DNA of 64,000 bases from Candidatus Ornithobacterium hominis. Its GTDB lineage: Bacteria > Bacteroidota > Bacteroidia > Flavobacteriales > Weeksellaceae. The notes under the pieces are model-generated. The model did not search any database. It was not told where the DNA came from and saw only the letters and a program-made list of their open reading frames with translations. Each line of letters begins with the position of its first letter. Within the stretch, counting starts at the first letter, position 1. The DNA is taken from contig NZ_OX579588.1 in the NCBI RefSeq assembly GCF_951229915.1, positions 1,889,001-1,953,000 on the forward strand. Direction: 5' to 3'. Positions 7,903 to 17,959 of this stretch are shown in pieces. The translations under genes and the position numbers were made by a program.

Positions 7903-10900
7903 TATCTATTCTATTATTAATTCTACTTTGGATATTTTGTGATGCTTTTTCTTGAATATTTCCATGAGTCACATCATCCCCAACTATTTTTATATTATTA
8001 ACTTTGGCTTTACCTTCAGAAGTATGACGATAACCTCTTGAACCTGGTGAATTACTAGTACCACTATCAATTTTATTGCTTCTATTACTCCCGCCTGAAT
8101 TAGAAGAAATTCCTGTTATTCTTGAAGAGCTTGAGGCTCCTGAATAATTTTCTTGAAAAAAGTTAAAAGCAGTATCAACATTGTCAGGGATACTTGTATC
8201 AACAGTAAGACCTTGAAAAGGTCCATCGGAGCTATCCACAATAATCATTGTGTTAATAGGTATATTAGATATTTCTTCTGCTAAATTGACAGCATTATCT
8301 CCACCATAACTATATCCATAAATAATTACAACATCCCCTTCTTTATAATTCTTATTAATAAAATCTTTTCCTGTTTCAACTCCAGCATTTTGAGTAAATG
8401 AAGGTGATATTACTGCTCCTTTAAAATCTAGTTCTCTAGATTTTGCATAAGCTGCTGTTGCATTAAACCTATCACCAGCTCCACCCGTTCCTTTAGTAGA
8501 AGGTCTTATTTGTCCATCTCCAGTAGGACCTCCATGATAGAATACAGCTAAAATCCTTTTAGCAGGAGGGTCTTCTGGTTTCATTCCTGTTGGGTCTATG
8601 AGATTTATCGGGTTATTATTTGTGTATGCATATGGTGTCATAGTTTTCTCTGCCAGCGGGTCTACATTGAGCCACAGCGATACTCTCGGGTCATAATATC
8701 TCGCACCGTAGTAATACAATCCTGTTTCTGTATCCAACTCCTTCCCATTAAACAAATACGGCATGGTCTTGCTTGTGCTGTGTTCCTCAAAGAGCACTTC
8801 TCCAAAGGCAATATACTCCGTGTGCTGGGTTATTCTTCCCTCTCGGTCTGTAATATACGAAGAACTTCCCAAATGGTCTGGGTGGTAAAAATACAAATTC
8901 TTTTCTTTTATTCCATTATCTATGAAGCCATATCCTGCTTTTACGGTCTGCGGAGTGATGGGGTCTCCATATTGCACAGGAGGACCTGGCACATCTCCCG
9001 GCTCATTGAACTTCGGTGGCCTTGGCCAGCCTTCGGGCGGTTCTTGGTCTTGGCGGATATTCTGCCATCCAAGGCTCGGGTAAGGCTGTTCTGTCCATTC
9101 AGGGCTGGCGTAGATGCCATGCTGTGTCGGCGGACCAGGCGGGACTTTTAGTCCTCTTATGTAGTTGTCCCTTGCTTCCTGCATTTGGGCGTTTTGGCGG
9201 ATGTAGTCTATTCCTCCTGCTGAAATCCCCCTATTATTGTGATGAAAAGTCCCTTCACCCAGCTTGCTCACTATCCTGCTGCTTCCCTCAAAATAATGCT
9301 TGGTAAATCTGCCTTTCTGCACCACAAAATAAGGGTTCACATAGGCGGTATAGTCGTCCATATGGGTGATGACGGCCGATGTCAGCCCGTTGGTCACCAC
9401 CGTACTGCTCTCCCCACTGCTTTTCACGGCTCTTTCTCCCGTGTGGTCGTAGGTGTAGAGATGCAGTTTTCCATTATCATTTATGCCTCTCAGCCTATTT
9501 TCCTCGTCCCAGACCATAGCGCGGAAGCTCTTAGATTCCTCGTAATAGAGAGGGTTTCCGTTGCCATCATACTGGTAAGTTCGGGCTTTAGGTTTGCCCA
9601 TCTCCATGATTTCACTTGGGGCGTGAGGGTGGGAAGGGTTGTTGTAGCTGTAGTCCAGCGTATAGCCCTTCTGCACCCCGCCAGAGAGGTGGTTTAGTTC
9701 TTTCTTTGTGATGGAGTTAAGATTATTATAACTCATTTTCAGCTCATAGCTGGCGCTGGTGAGCTCTCCGGTGTAGTTTCCTTTGGCGAGGGTCAGCCGG
9801 TTGAGATTATCATACTGATATTCATAGCTGGAAGCCCCGCCCAGTGCATTGCGGATAATTGGGAGCTGGTTCTCCACCTTGAGGATATTCCCTACCAAAT
9901 CATACGCATAACGGTTGTTCTGGATAAGGAAACTTCCCACGCCTCCTGCTGGGGTAAGACTTTCGGCCTTGAGCTGTTCAAGGCGTCTCATCACAGGGTC
10001 GTAATGGTAACGGGTCTCGGTATCGTTTCCGTAGAGACGGTATACTTTCTGCTCAAACTCATCATAGCCCTGCTGTTTCAGGTAGGTGTAGGCATGCTCC
10101 TCACTTGGTGCTGTGCCTTCGGGAGCTTTATAGCCTTTCAGGCTCGTTAAGTTCCCTGCAATATTATACCCAAAGTCCAGTCTTTCCCCATCAGGATAAA
10201 CCAGCTTTTGGATACGGTTCCAGCTGTCGTATTCATACTGGGTGACATAGGTCTGCACTTCTACGGGCTTTATACGCAGACTTCGGATTTCCTTAGTCAC
10301 CTCGCCCATATCTCCGTAGAAGTATTCTGTTCCTCCACTGGCATCTTCTACCAGCCAGAGTCTTCCTCTTCTTCCTGCCTGCTCATTCTGTGCTCCATAG
10401 TGGTAGCGGACATTGTTTTCAGGATATTTCGGGTATTTTATCTCCTGCAGGCGGTTGTAGTCATAGTGGTAGGTGATATAGCCATCAGGCATTTCTTCGC
10501 GTATCTGGCTGGTTTGTCTCTTGATGAGATTTCCTGCCTTGTCATAGACCAGAATAGTCGTTCCTGCATCAGGATGTACTAATTTGGTTCTTCTTCCTAA
10601 GAGGTCATACTCGTTCAGGGTTTGGTGTCCCTGTGCATCAGTTACCTTGGTAAGCTCTCCTATGGCACTGTATTCAAAATGGGTCTCTGTGCCGTCAGGC
10701 TGCACTTGGGTCAGCACTCTTCCCTGCGCATCGGTATAGGTATGGCTTTGCCTATTGAGCGCATCAGTCTGTGTGGTGTGCAGGGTATTTTCTCCCTTGT
10801 GGTGAGTGATTTTATAGGCCGTTTTCACGCTGGAACCATCAGGCAGAATCTGCTCTACCGGCCGGTCTTTCTCATCATAGAGGGTTTTGGTCGGCGGGAT

Positions 10901-12268
10901 GCTGCTGCTTGGTGCGGGCACCAGCTGGCTCTGCACCGATGCCGTGAATGGATAATAGGTCTCTACTACCCTGCCTAAGGCGTCATAGATCTGTTTTCCA
11001 GAGATGATGTGTTTTTCTTCATCAGCAAGTCCTCTTCCTTTGAAGATACTTGCGGTCTTTTTCACCTGCACCGCTCTTCCCAGTCCGTCAGCATAGGCAT
11101 AGGTTTCTATAGCTCGGTTATGTTCAGGGTCGTAGTTTCTGGTCAGTGCATAAGGCAGCTGTCCAGCAGGACGAGACTGATTAAGGTTCGGATATTCATA
11201 ACGGATGGTGTAGGGTTTTCCAGCTTTGGCTTCTTTAGGTCCTAAGATACTGATGGTTCTTCCCTTAGCATCCAGCGTATAGAGCATACTCTCCCCGTTT
11301 CGGTCAGTAGTTTTTACTGGTGCTCCAAAGCGGTAGTCATATTCTATGGTATTTTCATACCCAAAATGATCTTTAATCTTGGTAATATGGCTGTGAGTTT
11401 CAGGGTTGTACTGATAGCTGAGCTGTGAGCGTTGTCCTTTCTCATTCTCTGCTCCAGTTACCTGTATCAGGTTGCCGTATTCATCATAAGAAAGCTGTGT
11501 CTCTGTATAGATTCCTACTCCAGAGAACTGGCGTATTTTGATGACTTCTGCGGTCTGCGGGTGGATGTCTGCTTCCCGTTTTCTTACCTCTCCATTAGCA
11601 TCTTTTACGATAATACTTTGGGCAATACCCCCGAAGTAAGGGGTTGCACTTTCATAATAGCGGATATCAGCTTCTATCTTATCAGAAGGTTTTCCTGCTC
11701 CATGGTCTATGTACTTGACGATATTTCCTACTCGGTCATAGTGTTTCTCCGTTTTCTTTTCTAGGTAATCGCTCTGCTCATATACTCGTTCTCTCTCTTC
11801 TTTTGGTGCGATGAATACAGATTTTGTATCCATCTGCGGAAGAGAAAGTTGGTTCGACGGGATTACCGCTCCGCTTTGTGCATCTGCGATGTGGTAAGTT
11901 ACATTGCTTTCGCTGAGTTTCGCTCCATTTTTATCAAAGGTTGTACTTTTCTTAAGCTGAGATTTTCTAAAAAAGTCTTCATTATAATATTCCTGAACGC
12001 TGGTTCTCAGCACTGTACCATCTTGTGGATTGATCTGCTTCTGCTTTACCTCGCCATAACCATAGAAACTGCGCTCTCTTCGGTCATAGTAAGGTTTGTT
12101 GTATTCAAATCTTGAGATAGCGTAATCTTCTCCATCACCAGTATAGCCATCAAATACCTTTACTTCTTTAAGTACCCATTGGCTGTTAGGGTTTTCATAA
12201 GTTGGCTTTTTACGCTCATAATCTATTTCAAACCAGCTTCCTGTTGCTGTTTCTACTCGCTTCAGCAT
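7886..12268 (-). pseudogene. Long orphan Rhs fragment, lipase-like tip
   Basis: A 1460-residue frame that begins inside the Rhs protein at NMLKRVETATG and continues collinear with the complete copy at 18366 (constant offset 10,558 bp) through all YD repeats to DPTGMKPED near 8580. The N-terminal export half is absent; the ATG is an internal core Met, preceded by TAA. The 235-residue tip has YGYSYGGDN, a GxSxG nucleophile elbow with Ser, then IIVDSSDGP (candidate Asp) and DDVTHGNI (candidate His): an alpha/beta-hydrolase, probably lipase or esterase. The membrane-anchored immunity gene overlaps its end. It might still be made as a short protein, but I think it is archived. Confidence 0.75.
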
Positions 12269-12284
12269 ATTGGTTCTGCGGATA

Positions 12285-12302
12285 TTTTATTTTATTCCAC
12301 AT
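12285..12302 (-). repeat. Third copy of an immunity-gene start
   Basis: The 18 bp ATGTGGAATAAAATAAAA are exactly the first six codons of both immunity genes to the right (starts at 12774 and 13279). Here they overlap the stop of the 12292 gene and run straight into Rhs core. This looks like the stump of a third tandem immunity gene cut by the joining of the lipase cassette. Confidence 0.7.
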
Positions 12303-12774
12303 ATTTTTTTTCCAGTATATCTAAGACTATTTTAGTAATTTCTATTTCATTATTGTTGTATTCTATTTTTTGTATATCTTCTTTTACTTCCACAAGATAG
12401 TAATCTTTTAATCTATTTGGTATTATTTCTACTATATTATTTTCAATATAGATACTACAACTTGTAGAATTGTTATAAAATTTTTTATATGAAGTTTCTC
12501 TTAGTGATTTTAAAAACTCTTTTGTTTCTAATCTATAAAAATCTTCTTCTTTTTCAGATAACTTTTTACTACTGTTTATTGATGAAAAAATAGCATTTTT
12601 AATTTGTTCAAAGCTTGCTTCTATAGGTAAGATAGTTATTGGATTACTTTCTATATAAGCCCAAGACTCAAGTCTATATGCTGTAACTATTTTAAATTTA
12701 TTTTTGGTTTTATAAATACTACAAGCTTTTATTTCTTTTTCCATTTTAAATAGAGTTTTTATTTTATTCCACAT
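12292..12774 (-). CDS. Immunity-like protein, tandem paralogue 1
   Basis: A 160-residue protein without signal or membrane helix, clearly related to its right neighbour along the whole length: MWNKIK start, IKAC-IYKT, ILPI, IFSS-NSS, KIEYNNNE-E-TKI--DIL. The last residues (YVE) are read from the stump of a third copy. Tandem near-copies of an immunity gene are common in polymorphic-toxin loci and could widen protection against toxin variants. The family name is not known to me. No intact toxin precedes the pair, only a short remnant at 13290-13355. Confidence 0.65.
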   Translation of the reverse strand: MWNKIKTLFKMEKEIKACSIYKTKNKFKIVTAYRLESWAYIESNPITILPIEASFEQIKNAIFSSINSSKKLSEKEEDFYRLETKEFLKSLRETSYKKFYNNSTSCSIYIENNIVEIIPNRLKDYYLVEVKEDIQKIEYNNNEIEITKIVLDILEKKYVE

Positions 12775-12793
12775 AATATTATTTTTTATTCTA

Positions 12794-13279
12794 CTATTTT
12801 CTGTTTAAAATATCTATTATTATTTTGGTGACTTCCAGTTCATTATTGTTATATTCTATTTTTACTGATTTTTCACTAACTGGCTCGAGATAGTACTTTT
12901 CAAATCTACTGGGGGTTATCTCTAGAATGTTGTTTTCAAGACGAATAGAGCAATTTATAGAGTTTTTATACAGCGATTTAAATGATTTTTCTTTTAAATC
13001 TTTTAAATGTTTTTTTTGAAACTCTTGCATTTCTACTTTAGAGTTTGGAAAAGGTACATTGCATCTACTACTATTTAAAGAAGAAAAAATTTTATTACTA
13101 AGCTCATCTTTAGAAATAGTAATGGGTAGTATGAAAGTAGGAACATCTGCTAAAAATAAACCTGTGTCTGATGTTGATAGTGTAACTATTTTATATTCTT
13201 TTAGAGTCTTATAAATATCACAAGCCTTTATTTTTACAAAATTTTCTTTTTTTAGTATTGATTTTATTTTATTCCACAT
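12794..13279 (-). CDS. Immunity-like protein, tandem paralogue 2
   Basis: A 161-residue soluble protein paralogous to the 12292 gene, from which it is separated by 19 bp. Shared blocks are the MWNKIK start, KACDIYKT, FILPITIS, IFSSLNSS and KIEYNNNELEVTKIIIDIL. It starts 10 nt after the stop of a 21-codon toxin remnant, which supports an immunity role. The family is not recognised. Confidence 0.65.
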   Translation of the reverse strand: MWNKIKSILKKENFVKIKACDIYKTLKEYKIVTLSTSDTGLFLADVPTFILPITISKDELSNKIFSSLNSSRCNVPFPNSKVEMQEFQKKHLKDLKEKSFKSLYKNSINCSIRLENNILEITPSRFEKYYLEPVSEKSVKIEYNNNELEVTKIIIDILNRK

Positions 13280-13289
13280 AATATCATTT

Positions 13290-13355
13290 TTAATCTACTA
13301 CTCTTACATTTACTTTAACACCATTGCTATTGCCATATTGTACAGCTTTATTAAT
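13290..13355 (-). pseudogene. Toxin C-terminal remnant
   Basis: The frame INKAVQYGNSNGVKVNVRVV ends with Asp and a stop 10 nt before the immunity gene at 13279. It reads like the last strand and helix of a toxin tip. The upstream part was replaced by a partial duplication of the next immunity gene. It is too short to name. Confidence 0.5.
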
Positions 13356-13530
13356 TTATTCTATCTGCCTCCCAGTTTTCATAGCCTTTTGTAGTTTTTA
13401 CTACTTTTATCAGCTCTTGTAGTCTGCTTTCTTTATTTTCCTCAAACCATTTAGCGTATAGTTTCAGTTCTTCCTTCGTCTTAGATTGAAAATCATAATC
13501 AATCGGCAAATTGTTTATTACTTGATACAT
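13351..13530 (-). pseudogene. Truncated duplicate of immunity gene 13596
   Basis: The first 56 residues (MYQVINNLPIDYDFQSK ... KGYENWEAD) are the same as the start of the gene at 13596-14180, then the frame ends after RIN. I set the start at the ATG for MYQ because the upstream codons belong to the junction tag. It is a non-functional 5' copy. Confidence 0.8.
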
Positions 13531-13575
13531 AGGTTTATTTATTATGATTTTTTTTAATAATGAAAACAACACTTC
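13366..13575. repeat. Direct repeat, 210 bp
   Basis: Nearly identical to 14017-14226. It covers the start of an immunity gene plus the junction-tag tail (TCATTATTAAAAA type). The direct order suggests duplication by unequal recombination or slippage. Confidence 0.85.
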
Positions 13576-13595
13576 TAAAAACATAACTTTCACAA

Positions 13596-14180
13596 TTATT
13601 TATACCTTTCATCTAATCTATTCTCTAACATTGTATAAAATTCGTATATCGTCTCTCCTGTTTCCTCTTTTCTTGCTAATCTATTAGCTGTTATATAAAG
13701 TGACCATATACTGTTAAGTACATCCTTTCCAAAACCTTTTATCACCATATGTCCTATGTCCATATCATATTTACTACGAGAAAAATATTGCTCCCATTTT
13801 AAACCTTCATGGTTCTTTATAAAAACTTCTCCAAAATAAATCCCAATATCTACAGCCAACGAGCGGGTCTTTATTGTAATGTCCCAGTCTTGTATTTCTA
13901 TATAATCTGGCACAGCAGCTCTCTTTTCTTTGTATTCTTCCTCTGAAAGCTTCTCTGTTTCTACATTCTCCTCAAACCACTTTCCAAGCATTTTCAGAGA
14001 TTCTGGGCTGTAGTCTGCCTCCCAGTTTTCATAGCCTTTTGTAGTTTTTACTACTTTTATCAGCTCTTGTAGTCTGCTTTCTTTATTTTCCTCAAACCAT
14101 TTAGCGTATAGTTTCAGTTCTTCCTTCGTCTTAGATTGAAAATCATAATCAATCGGCAAATTGTTTATTACTTGATACAT
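13596..14180 (-). CDS. Immunity-like protein of unknown family
   Basis: A 194-residue soluble protein. The ATG at 14180 (MYQVINN) is preferred, because the 14 upstream codons (MLFSLLKKI...) are the junction tag. The N-terminal half carries a doubled unit (LKLYAKWFEENKE and LKMLGKWFEENVE); the C-terminal half includes YIEIQDWDITIKTRSLAVDIG and KWEQYFSRSKYDMD. There is no signal. It lies among other immunity genes, and no toxin is left beside it, so the partner is unknown. Confidence 0.6.
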   Translation of the reverse strand: MYQVINNLPIDYDFQSKTKEELKLYAKWFEENKESRLQELIKVVKTTKGYENWEADYSPESLKMLGKWFEENVETEKLSEEEYKEKRAAVPDYIEIQDWDITIKTRSLAVDIGIYFGEVFIKNHEGLKWEQYFSRSKYDMDIGHMVIKGFGKDVLNSIWSLYITANRLARKEETGETIYEFYTMLENRLDERYK

Positions 14181-14229
14181 AGGTTTATTTATTATGATTT
14201 TTTTTAATAATGAAAACAACATTACTCAA

Positions 14230-14547
14230 TTATATTACTAATTCGAAATATAAATCTCCTTTTCCTATATTATAATTATTAATATATATATTAGCATATT
14301 CTATACTTCTATTAACAAAATCAGAGTAAGTTTCATTTTGGTTTCTTTCACAATACCAATTATCATAAGTAAGGATAATGTTATTGTCATTCTTCTTCCA
14401 AACATCTCCTCCTTTTATGGCAATACCTTCTTCTCTTAAAATCTCCAGTATATCTTGTATCTCCTCTCTATTAAAAGCTCTACTATTTACTCCAAACTCT
14501 AATAAACAAATACCTTTTGTTTTCATAATATCTTTTAATTTTTCCAT
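14230..14547 (-). CDS. Imm40-like immunity protein
   Basis: A 105-residue soluble protein. The order GVNSRAFNREE, ILREEGIAIKGGDVW and YDNWYC resembles the Imm40 family of polymorphic-toxin immunity proteins as I remember it; a profile search would settle it. It starts 6 nt after the toxin cassette at 14554-15474, so it is probably its cognate immunity. A shortened junction tag (GTAATGTTGTTTTCATTA) follows 3 nt past its stop. Confidence 0.65.
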   Translation of the reverse strand: MEKLKDIMKTKGICLLEFGVNSRAFNREEIQDILEILREEGIAIKGGDVWKKNDNNIILTYDNWYCERNQNETYSDFVNRSIEYANIYINNYNIGKGDLYFELVI

Positions 14548-14553
14548 AATAAA

Positions 14554-15474
14554 TTATTTATCGGGTCTAAATAGGCGATGATTAATATTACCATTAGGTT
14601 CTTTTATAAATTCAAAATTCCCTTGTTTTCCTTTATATTTACCAGGTATTTTTAACATTTGTCTAGAAACACCATCTCCCCCTATAATAGTAGAGATTGT
14701 TCCATTAGATTCAAAAGATTTCACAGACTCTGGAAAAGAGTGAGCATCTCCCTTTTTCATTTGTCCAAGTACTTTATTTGTATATCTGGTATTAGAAAAG
14801 AAGGATTTTGTGACACTCTTTCCTGTTTTTGAAGAAACTACATATAAATTTCTATTACCTCCTATGTGTTTTCCAGCAGCCCCAAAAGCAGCACCTACTG
14901 TTGCGTCTACTACTACATCAGTTGCAGTAGTTTTCTTTCCTTGTATGGCTCTATTAACTACTCCCCCTACAACATTTGCTCCACCTGCTACTCCAGCTGT
15001 TACTGCTAAACTGGCTCCACCTGTAAATCCTGCTACTGCACCTGTTATAGCTCCTTGTGCCACACTTCCTCCTATGGCTTTCCAACTAGTTATTTTACCA
15101 TTTTTATAAAGCTGCATTCCAGCTTCTATTCCTCCTCCTATGATAGCACCTACTAAGGCTCCACCAGCAGCTGTTATACAATTGGGACACTCTCCATCAG
15201 GGTCTACATATTTTACAGGATTTTGGTAACTAAATGTATAAACAGCATTGTTCATTGGATTAAATACCCCACCATTAGAAGAATCTTCATCCTCCATAGC
15301 TTCGTCTCTCAGCATCATAGGGTCTACATTGAGCCACAGACTTACTCTCGGGTCATAGTATCTCGCTCCGTAGTAGTAAAGCCCTGTCTCGCTGTCTAAT
15401 TCCTTCCCATTAAACAAATACGGCATACTCGGAGACACAGAATGTTCCTCAAATAATACTTCTGGAATATTACC
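14554..15474 (-). pseudogene. Orphan Rhs tip cassette, unknown tip
   Basis: The frame opens after TAG within the end of the preceding immunity gene and reads NIPEVLFEEHSVSPSMPYL, then GKELDSETGLYYYGARYYD. This is the shortest core piece of any cassette, and it begins exactly at the VLFEE block. The core ends at DPDGECPNC. A Gly/Ala/Val-rich pre-toxin segment follows (about residues 60-170), then an 85-residue tip with KKGDAHSFPESVKSFE, GDGVSRQML, KYKGKQGNFEFI and NHRLFRP. The conserved D-H, DG and NHR positions suggest an RNase-type toxin, but the family is not certain. The only start is a GTG that is a core codon. Confidence 0.7.
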
Positions 15475-15889
15475 CTATACAAGCTACTTTATAGTCCAAA
15501 ATATTTTTCTTACATTCTTCTTCTAAATAAGAAATTACTATATCTAAATTTACTTCTTTTGGAATATTAATAGAGTAATAAGGCTGATCCCTTAGTCCTT
15601 CCCAACCACATCCTAATTGTTTAAGTTCTTTTAATATATTTTTTTTATGAGTTATTTTATATATAACTATTTGTATAGTAGAATTTCCAGAGGGTATTAT
15701 CAATTCGTCAAAAAACAATTCTCCACTATCTTCTTCTACTTTTATTACATCATTATATGCAATATTAGGGAAAAAAAAAGGGATATTTTTGACCTGATAA
15801 TAATTTCCATATTTATCAGCCCAGAGGCTTTCAGTAGCTAATTCACCTTTCAAATCGTAATATACAAATTTTATTTTACTCTTTATCAT
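15470..15889 (-). CDS. DUF4265-type immunity protein
   Basis: A 139-residue soluble protein with the DUF4265 pattern: KFVYYDLKGELATESLWA, YYQVKNIPFFFPNIAYNDV, VEEDSGELFFDELI and SGNSTIQIV. The family often occurs beside polymorphic toxins. It starts 5 nt after the HNH cassette at 15895-17754, so it is the likely immunity for that nuclease. Its end overlaps the frame of the next cassette by a few codons at the junction tag (VACIG, stop, NIPEVLF). Confidence 0.75.
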   Translation of the reverse strand: MIKSKIKFVYYDLKGELATESLWADKYGNYYQVKNIPFFFPNIAYNDVIKVEEDSGELFFDELIIPSGNSTIQIVIYKITHKKNILKELKQLGCGWEGLRDQPYYSINIPKEVNLDIVISYLEEECKKNILDYKVACIG

Positions 15890-15894
15890 TGTTT

Positions 15895-17754
15895 TTATTT
15901 TTTTGCTTGATTACAGTCTCTACATAATACTTGTCCATTATCAGGAGTTCCACTTCCTCCATCCCTTTTTCTCTTAATATGATCTACCTCTGTTCTATTT
16001 ACAGGAGGCTTTACTCCTTTTATATCTTTTTGGGCAGGAATAGTTTCTTTTTTACAAAATTCACATATAGTTTTTCCTTTATTTCTAGCCTTATTTAAAT
16101 CTATAACGGCTTCTTTTCCTGCTTTAGTAAAATCTTTTCCTGCTCTATCAATTTTACTTAGCTTTGCTGCTCTCTGCTCTGCTTTTGTAATATCAATAGC
16201 CTTTTCAATGGTTTTTACATGTTTTGCTATTTTACCTACTTTACCAATGTCACCAACTATTGGTACCACTCCTGCGGCGCTTAATATAGCACTTCCCCAA
16301 TTTCCTTGCTCAGCTTCTAATGTTGCCGCTGCTATATCTGCCACCCCTGTTGGATCTACTATACCAACAATATCTAAAGCCGCTACTAAAACATCATTTC
16401 CTTGTAAAGTATAATTCCCACCTAAATCTCCAACAAGAGAACTAGCATCAACCGTAATGTCAATTAAATCTGTCTTGATAGTTACACTTGAATTGTTTGC
16501 TCCTCTTATTCGAATATCCTCAGGAGCCATACCTGTAGGATCAGTGAAATTAATAGGATTATTAAATGTGTATGCGTAAGGATTCCACTCATAAAACTCT
16601 TCCGCCAGTGGGTCTACATTCAGCCATAGACTTACTCTCGGGTCATAGTATCTTGCTCCGTAGTAATATAATCCCGTCTCGCTGTCCAACTCCTTCCCAT
16701 TAAACAAATACGGCATGGTCTTGCTTGTGCTGTGTTCCTCAAAGAGCACTTCTCCAAAGGCAATATACTCCGTGTGCTGGGTTATTCTTCCCTCTCGGTC
16801 TGTAATATACGAAGAACTTCCCAAATGGTCTGGGTGGTAAAAATACAAATTCTTTTCTTTTATTCCATTATCTATGAAGCCATATCCTGCTTTTACGGTC
16901 TGCGGAGTGATGGGGTCTCCATATTGCACAGGAGGACCTGGCACATCTCCCGGCTCATTGAACTTCGGTGGCCTTGGCCAGCCTTCGGGCGGTTCTTGGT
17001 CTTGGCGGATATTCTGCCATCCAAGGCTCGGGTAAGGCTGTTCTGTCCATTCAGGGCTGGCGTAGATGCCATGCTGTGTCGGCGGACCAGGCGGGATTTT
17101 CAGTCCACGAATATAATTGTCCCTTGCCTCCTGCATTTGGGCACTCTGGCGGATATAGTCTATTCCTCCCGCTGAAATCCCCCTGTTTGGATGATGAAAA
17201 GTCCCCTCGCCCAGCTTGCTCACTATCCTGCTGCTTCCCTCAAAATAATGCTTGGTGAATCTGCCTTTCTGCACCACAAAATAAGGGTTCACATAGGCGG
17301 TATAGTCGTCCATATGGGTGATGACTGCCGATGTCAGCCCGTTGGTCACCACCGTACTGCTCTCCCCGCTGCTTTTTACGGCTCTCTCGCCCGTATGGTC
17401 GTAAGTGTAGAGATGCAGTTTTCCATTATCGTTAATGCCTCTCAGCCTGTTTTCCTCGTCCCAAACCATCGAGCGGAAACTCTTGGATTCCTCGTAATAG
17501 ACAGGGTTGCCGTTGCCGTCATATTGGTAAGTTCGGGCTTTAGGTTTACCCATCTCCATGATTTCACTTGGAGCGTGAGGGTGGGAAGGGTTGTTGTAGC
17601 CTCTTTTTTTCTTTGGGCGTGCCCCTCGCCAAGGCTGTTCCTGCTTCATCGGGTCGGGCTGTACGCTGTTACTCCTCGCCGTCAGCCATGCTAAAACCCC
17701 ACAACTACGGCTGTGGGGTATCCGCTGCCATCCCTCACGCAACCTCCTTTGCAT
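15895..17754 (-). CDS. Orphan Rhs protein with HNH nuclease tip
   Basis: A 619-residue frame that starts at a real ATG (17754) in the repeated adapter element (MQRRLREGWQRIPHS ... GARPKKKRG) and joins in frame to Rhs core at YNNPSHPHAPSE. Core ends at DPTGMAPED (about 16535). The pre-toxin segment is shared with the cassette at 5725. The C-terminal 60 residues are a complete HNH/zinc-ribbon nuclease: CEFC, VDHIKRKRDGG, DNGQVLCRDCNQAKK. It has no signal peptide and no SpvB half, so it could not be exported like the full proteins. GGAGG stands close after the ATG, not before it. It may be archived or expressed at low level. Confidence 0.75.
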   Translation of the reverse strand: MQRRLREGWQRIPHSRSCGVLAWLTARSNSVQPDPMKQEQPWRGARPKKKRGYNNPSHPHAPSEIMEMGKPKARTYQYDGNGNPVYYEESKSFRSMVWDEENRLRGINDNGKLHLYTYDHTGERAVKSSGESSTVVTNGLTSAVITHMDDYTAYVNPYFVVQKGRFTKHYFEGSSRIVSKLGEGTFHHPNRGISAGGIDYIRQSAQMQEARDNYIRGLKIPPGPPTQHGIYASPEWTEQPYPSLGWQNIRQDQEPPEGWPRPPKFNEPGDVPGPPVQYGDPITPQTVKAGYGFIDNGIKEKNLYFYHPDHLGSSSYITDREGRITQHTEYIAFGEVLFEEHSTSKTMPYLFNGKELDSETGLYYYGARYYDPRVSLWLNVDPLAEEFYEWNPYAYTFNNPINFTDPTGMAPEDIRIRGANNSSVTIKTDLIDITVDASSLVGDLGGNYTLQGNDVLVAALDIVGIVDPTGVADIAAATLEAEQGNWGSAILSAAGVVPIVGDIGKVGKIAKHVKTIEKAIDITKAEQRAAKLSKIDRAGKDFTKAGKEAVIDLNKARNKGKTICEFCKKETIPAQKDIKGVKPPVNRTEVDHIKRKRDGGSGTPDNGQVLCRDCNQAKK

Positions 17755-17853
17755 TCCTGTTTTTATGCTTTCAATGAACTTCTATTCTTCTATTTTATTC
17801 AATCCATAAGGAGTTGTGAATTTCTAATAATGAAAATAACACTTCTTGAATGT
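17600..17853 (-). repeat. Cassette-junction repeat, copy 2
   Basis: About 250 bp matching 1455-1714, including the CCCCACA/TGTGGGG hairpin and the AATAATGAAAATAACACTTC tag at its right end. It supplies the first codons of the HNH cassette. Copy 1 supplies equivalent codons to another cassette but at a different point of the core. Confidence 0.75.
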
Positions 17854-17863
17854 CTATATTATG

Positions 17864-17946
17864 GTTTTTATATTATTATGTTAGTTCTGTTTATCAGATA
17901 GTTATATATTATTTATAATTAAAACAACACTTCTGGAGCATTACCA
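17864..17946. repeat. 83-bp spacer repeat, copy 2
   Basis: Matches 6735-6817. It lies just past the stop of the immunity gene at 17960 and ends with the tag AAAACAACACTTCTGGAGCA. Confidence 0.8.
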
Positions 17947-17959
17947 CATTACCGGAATA

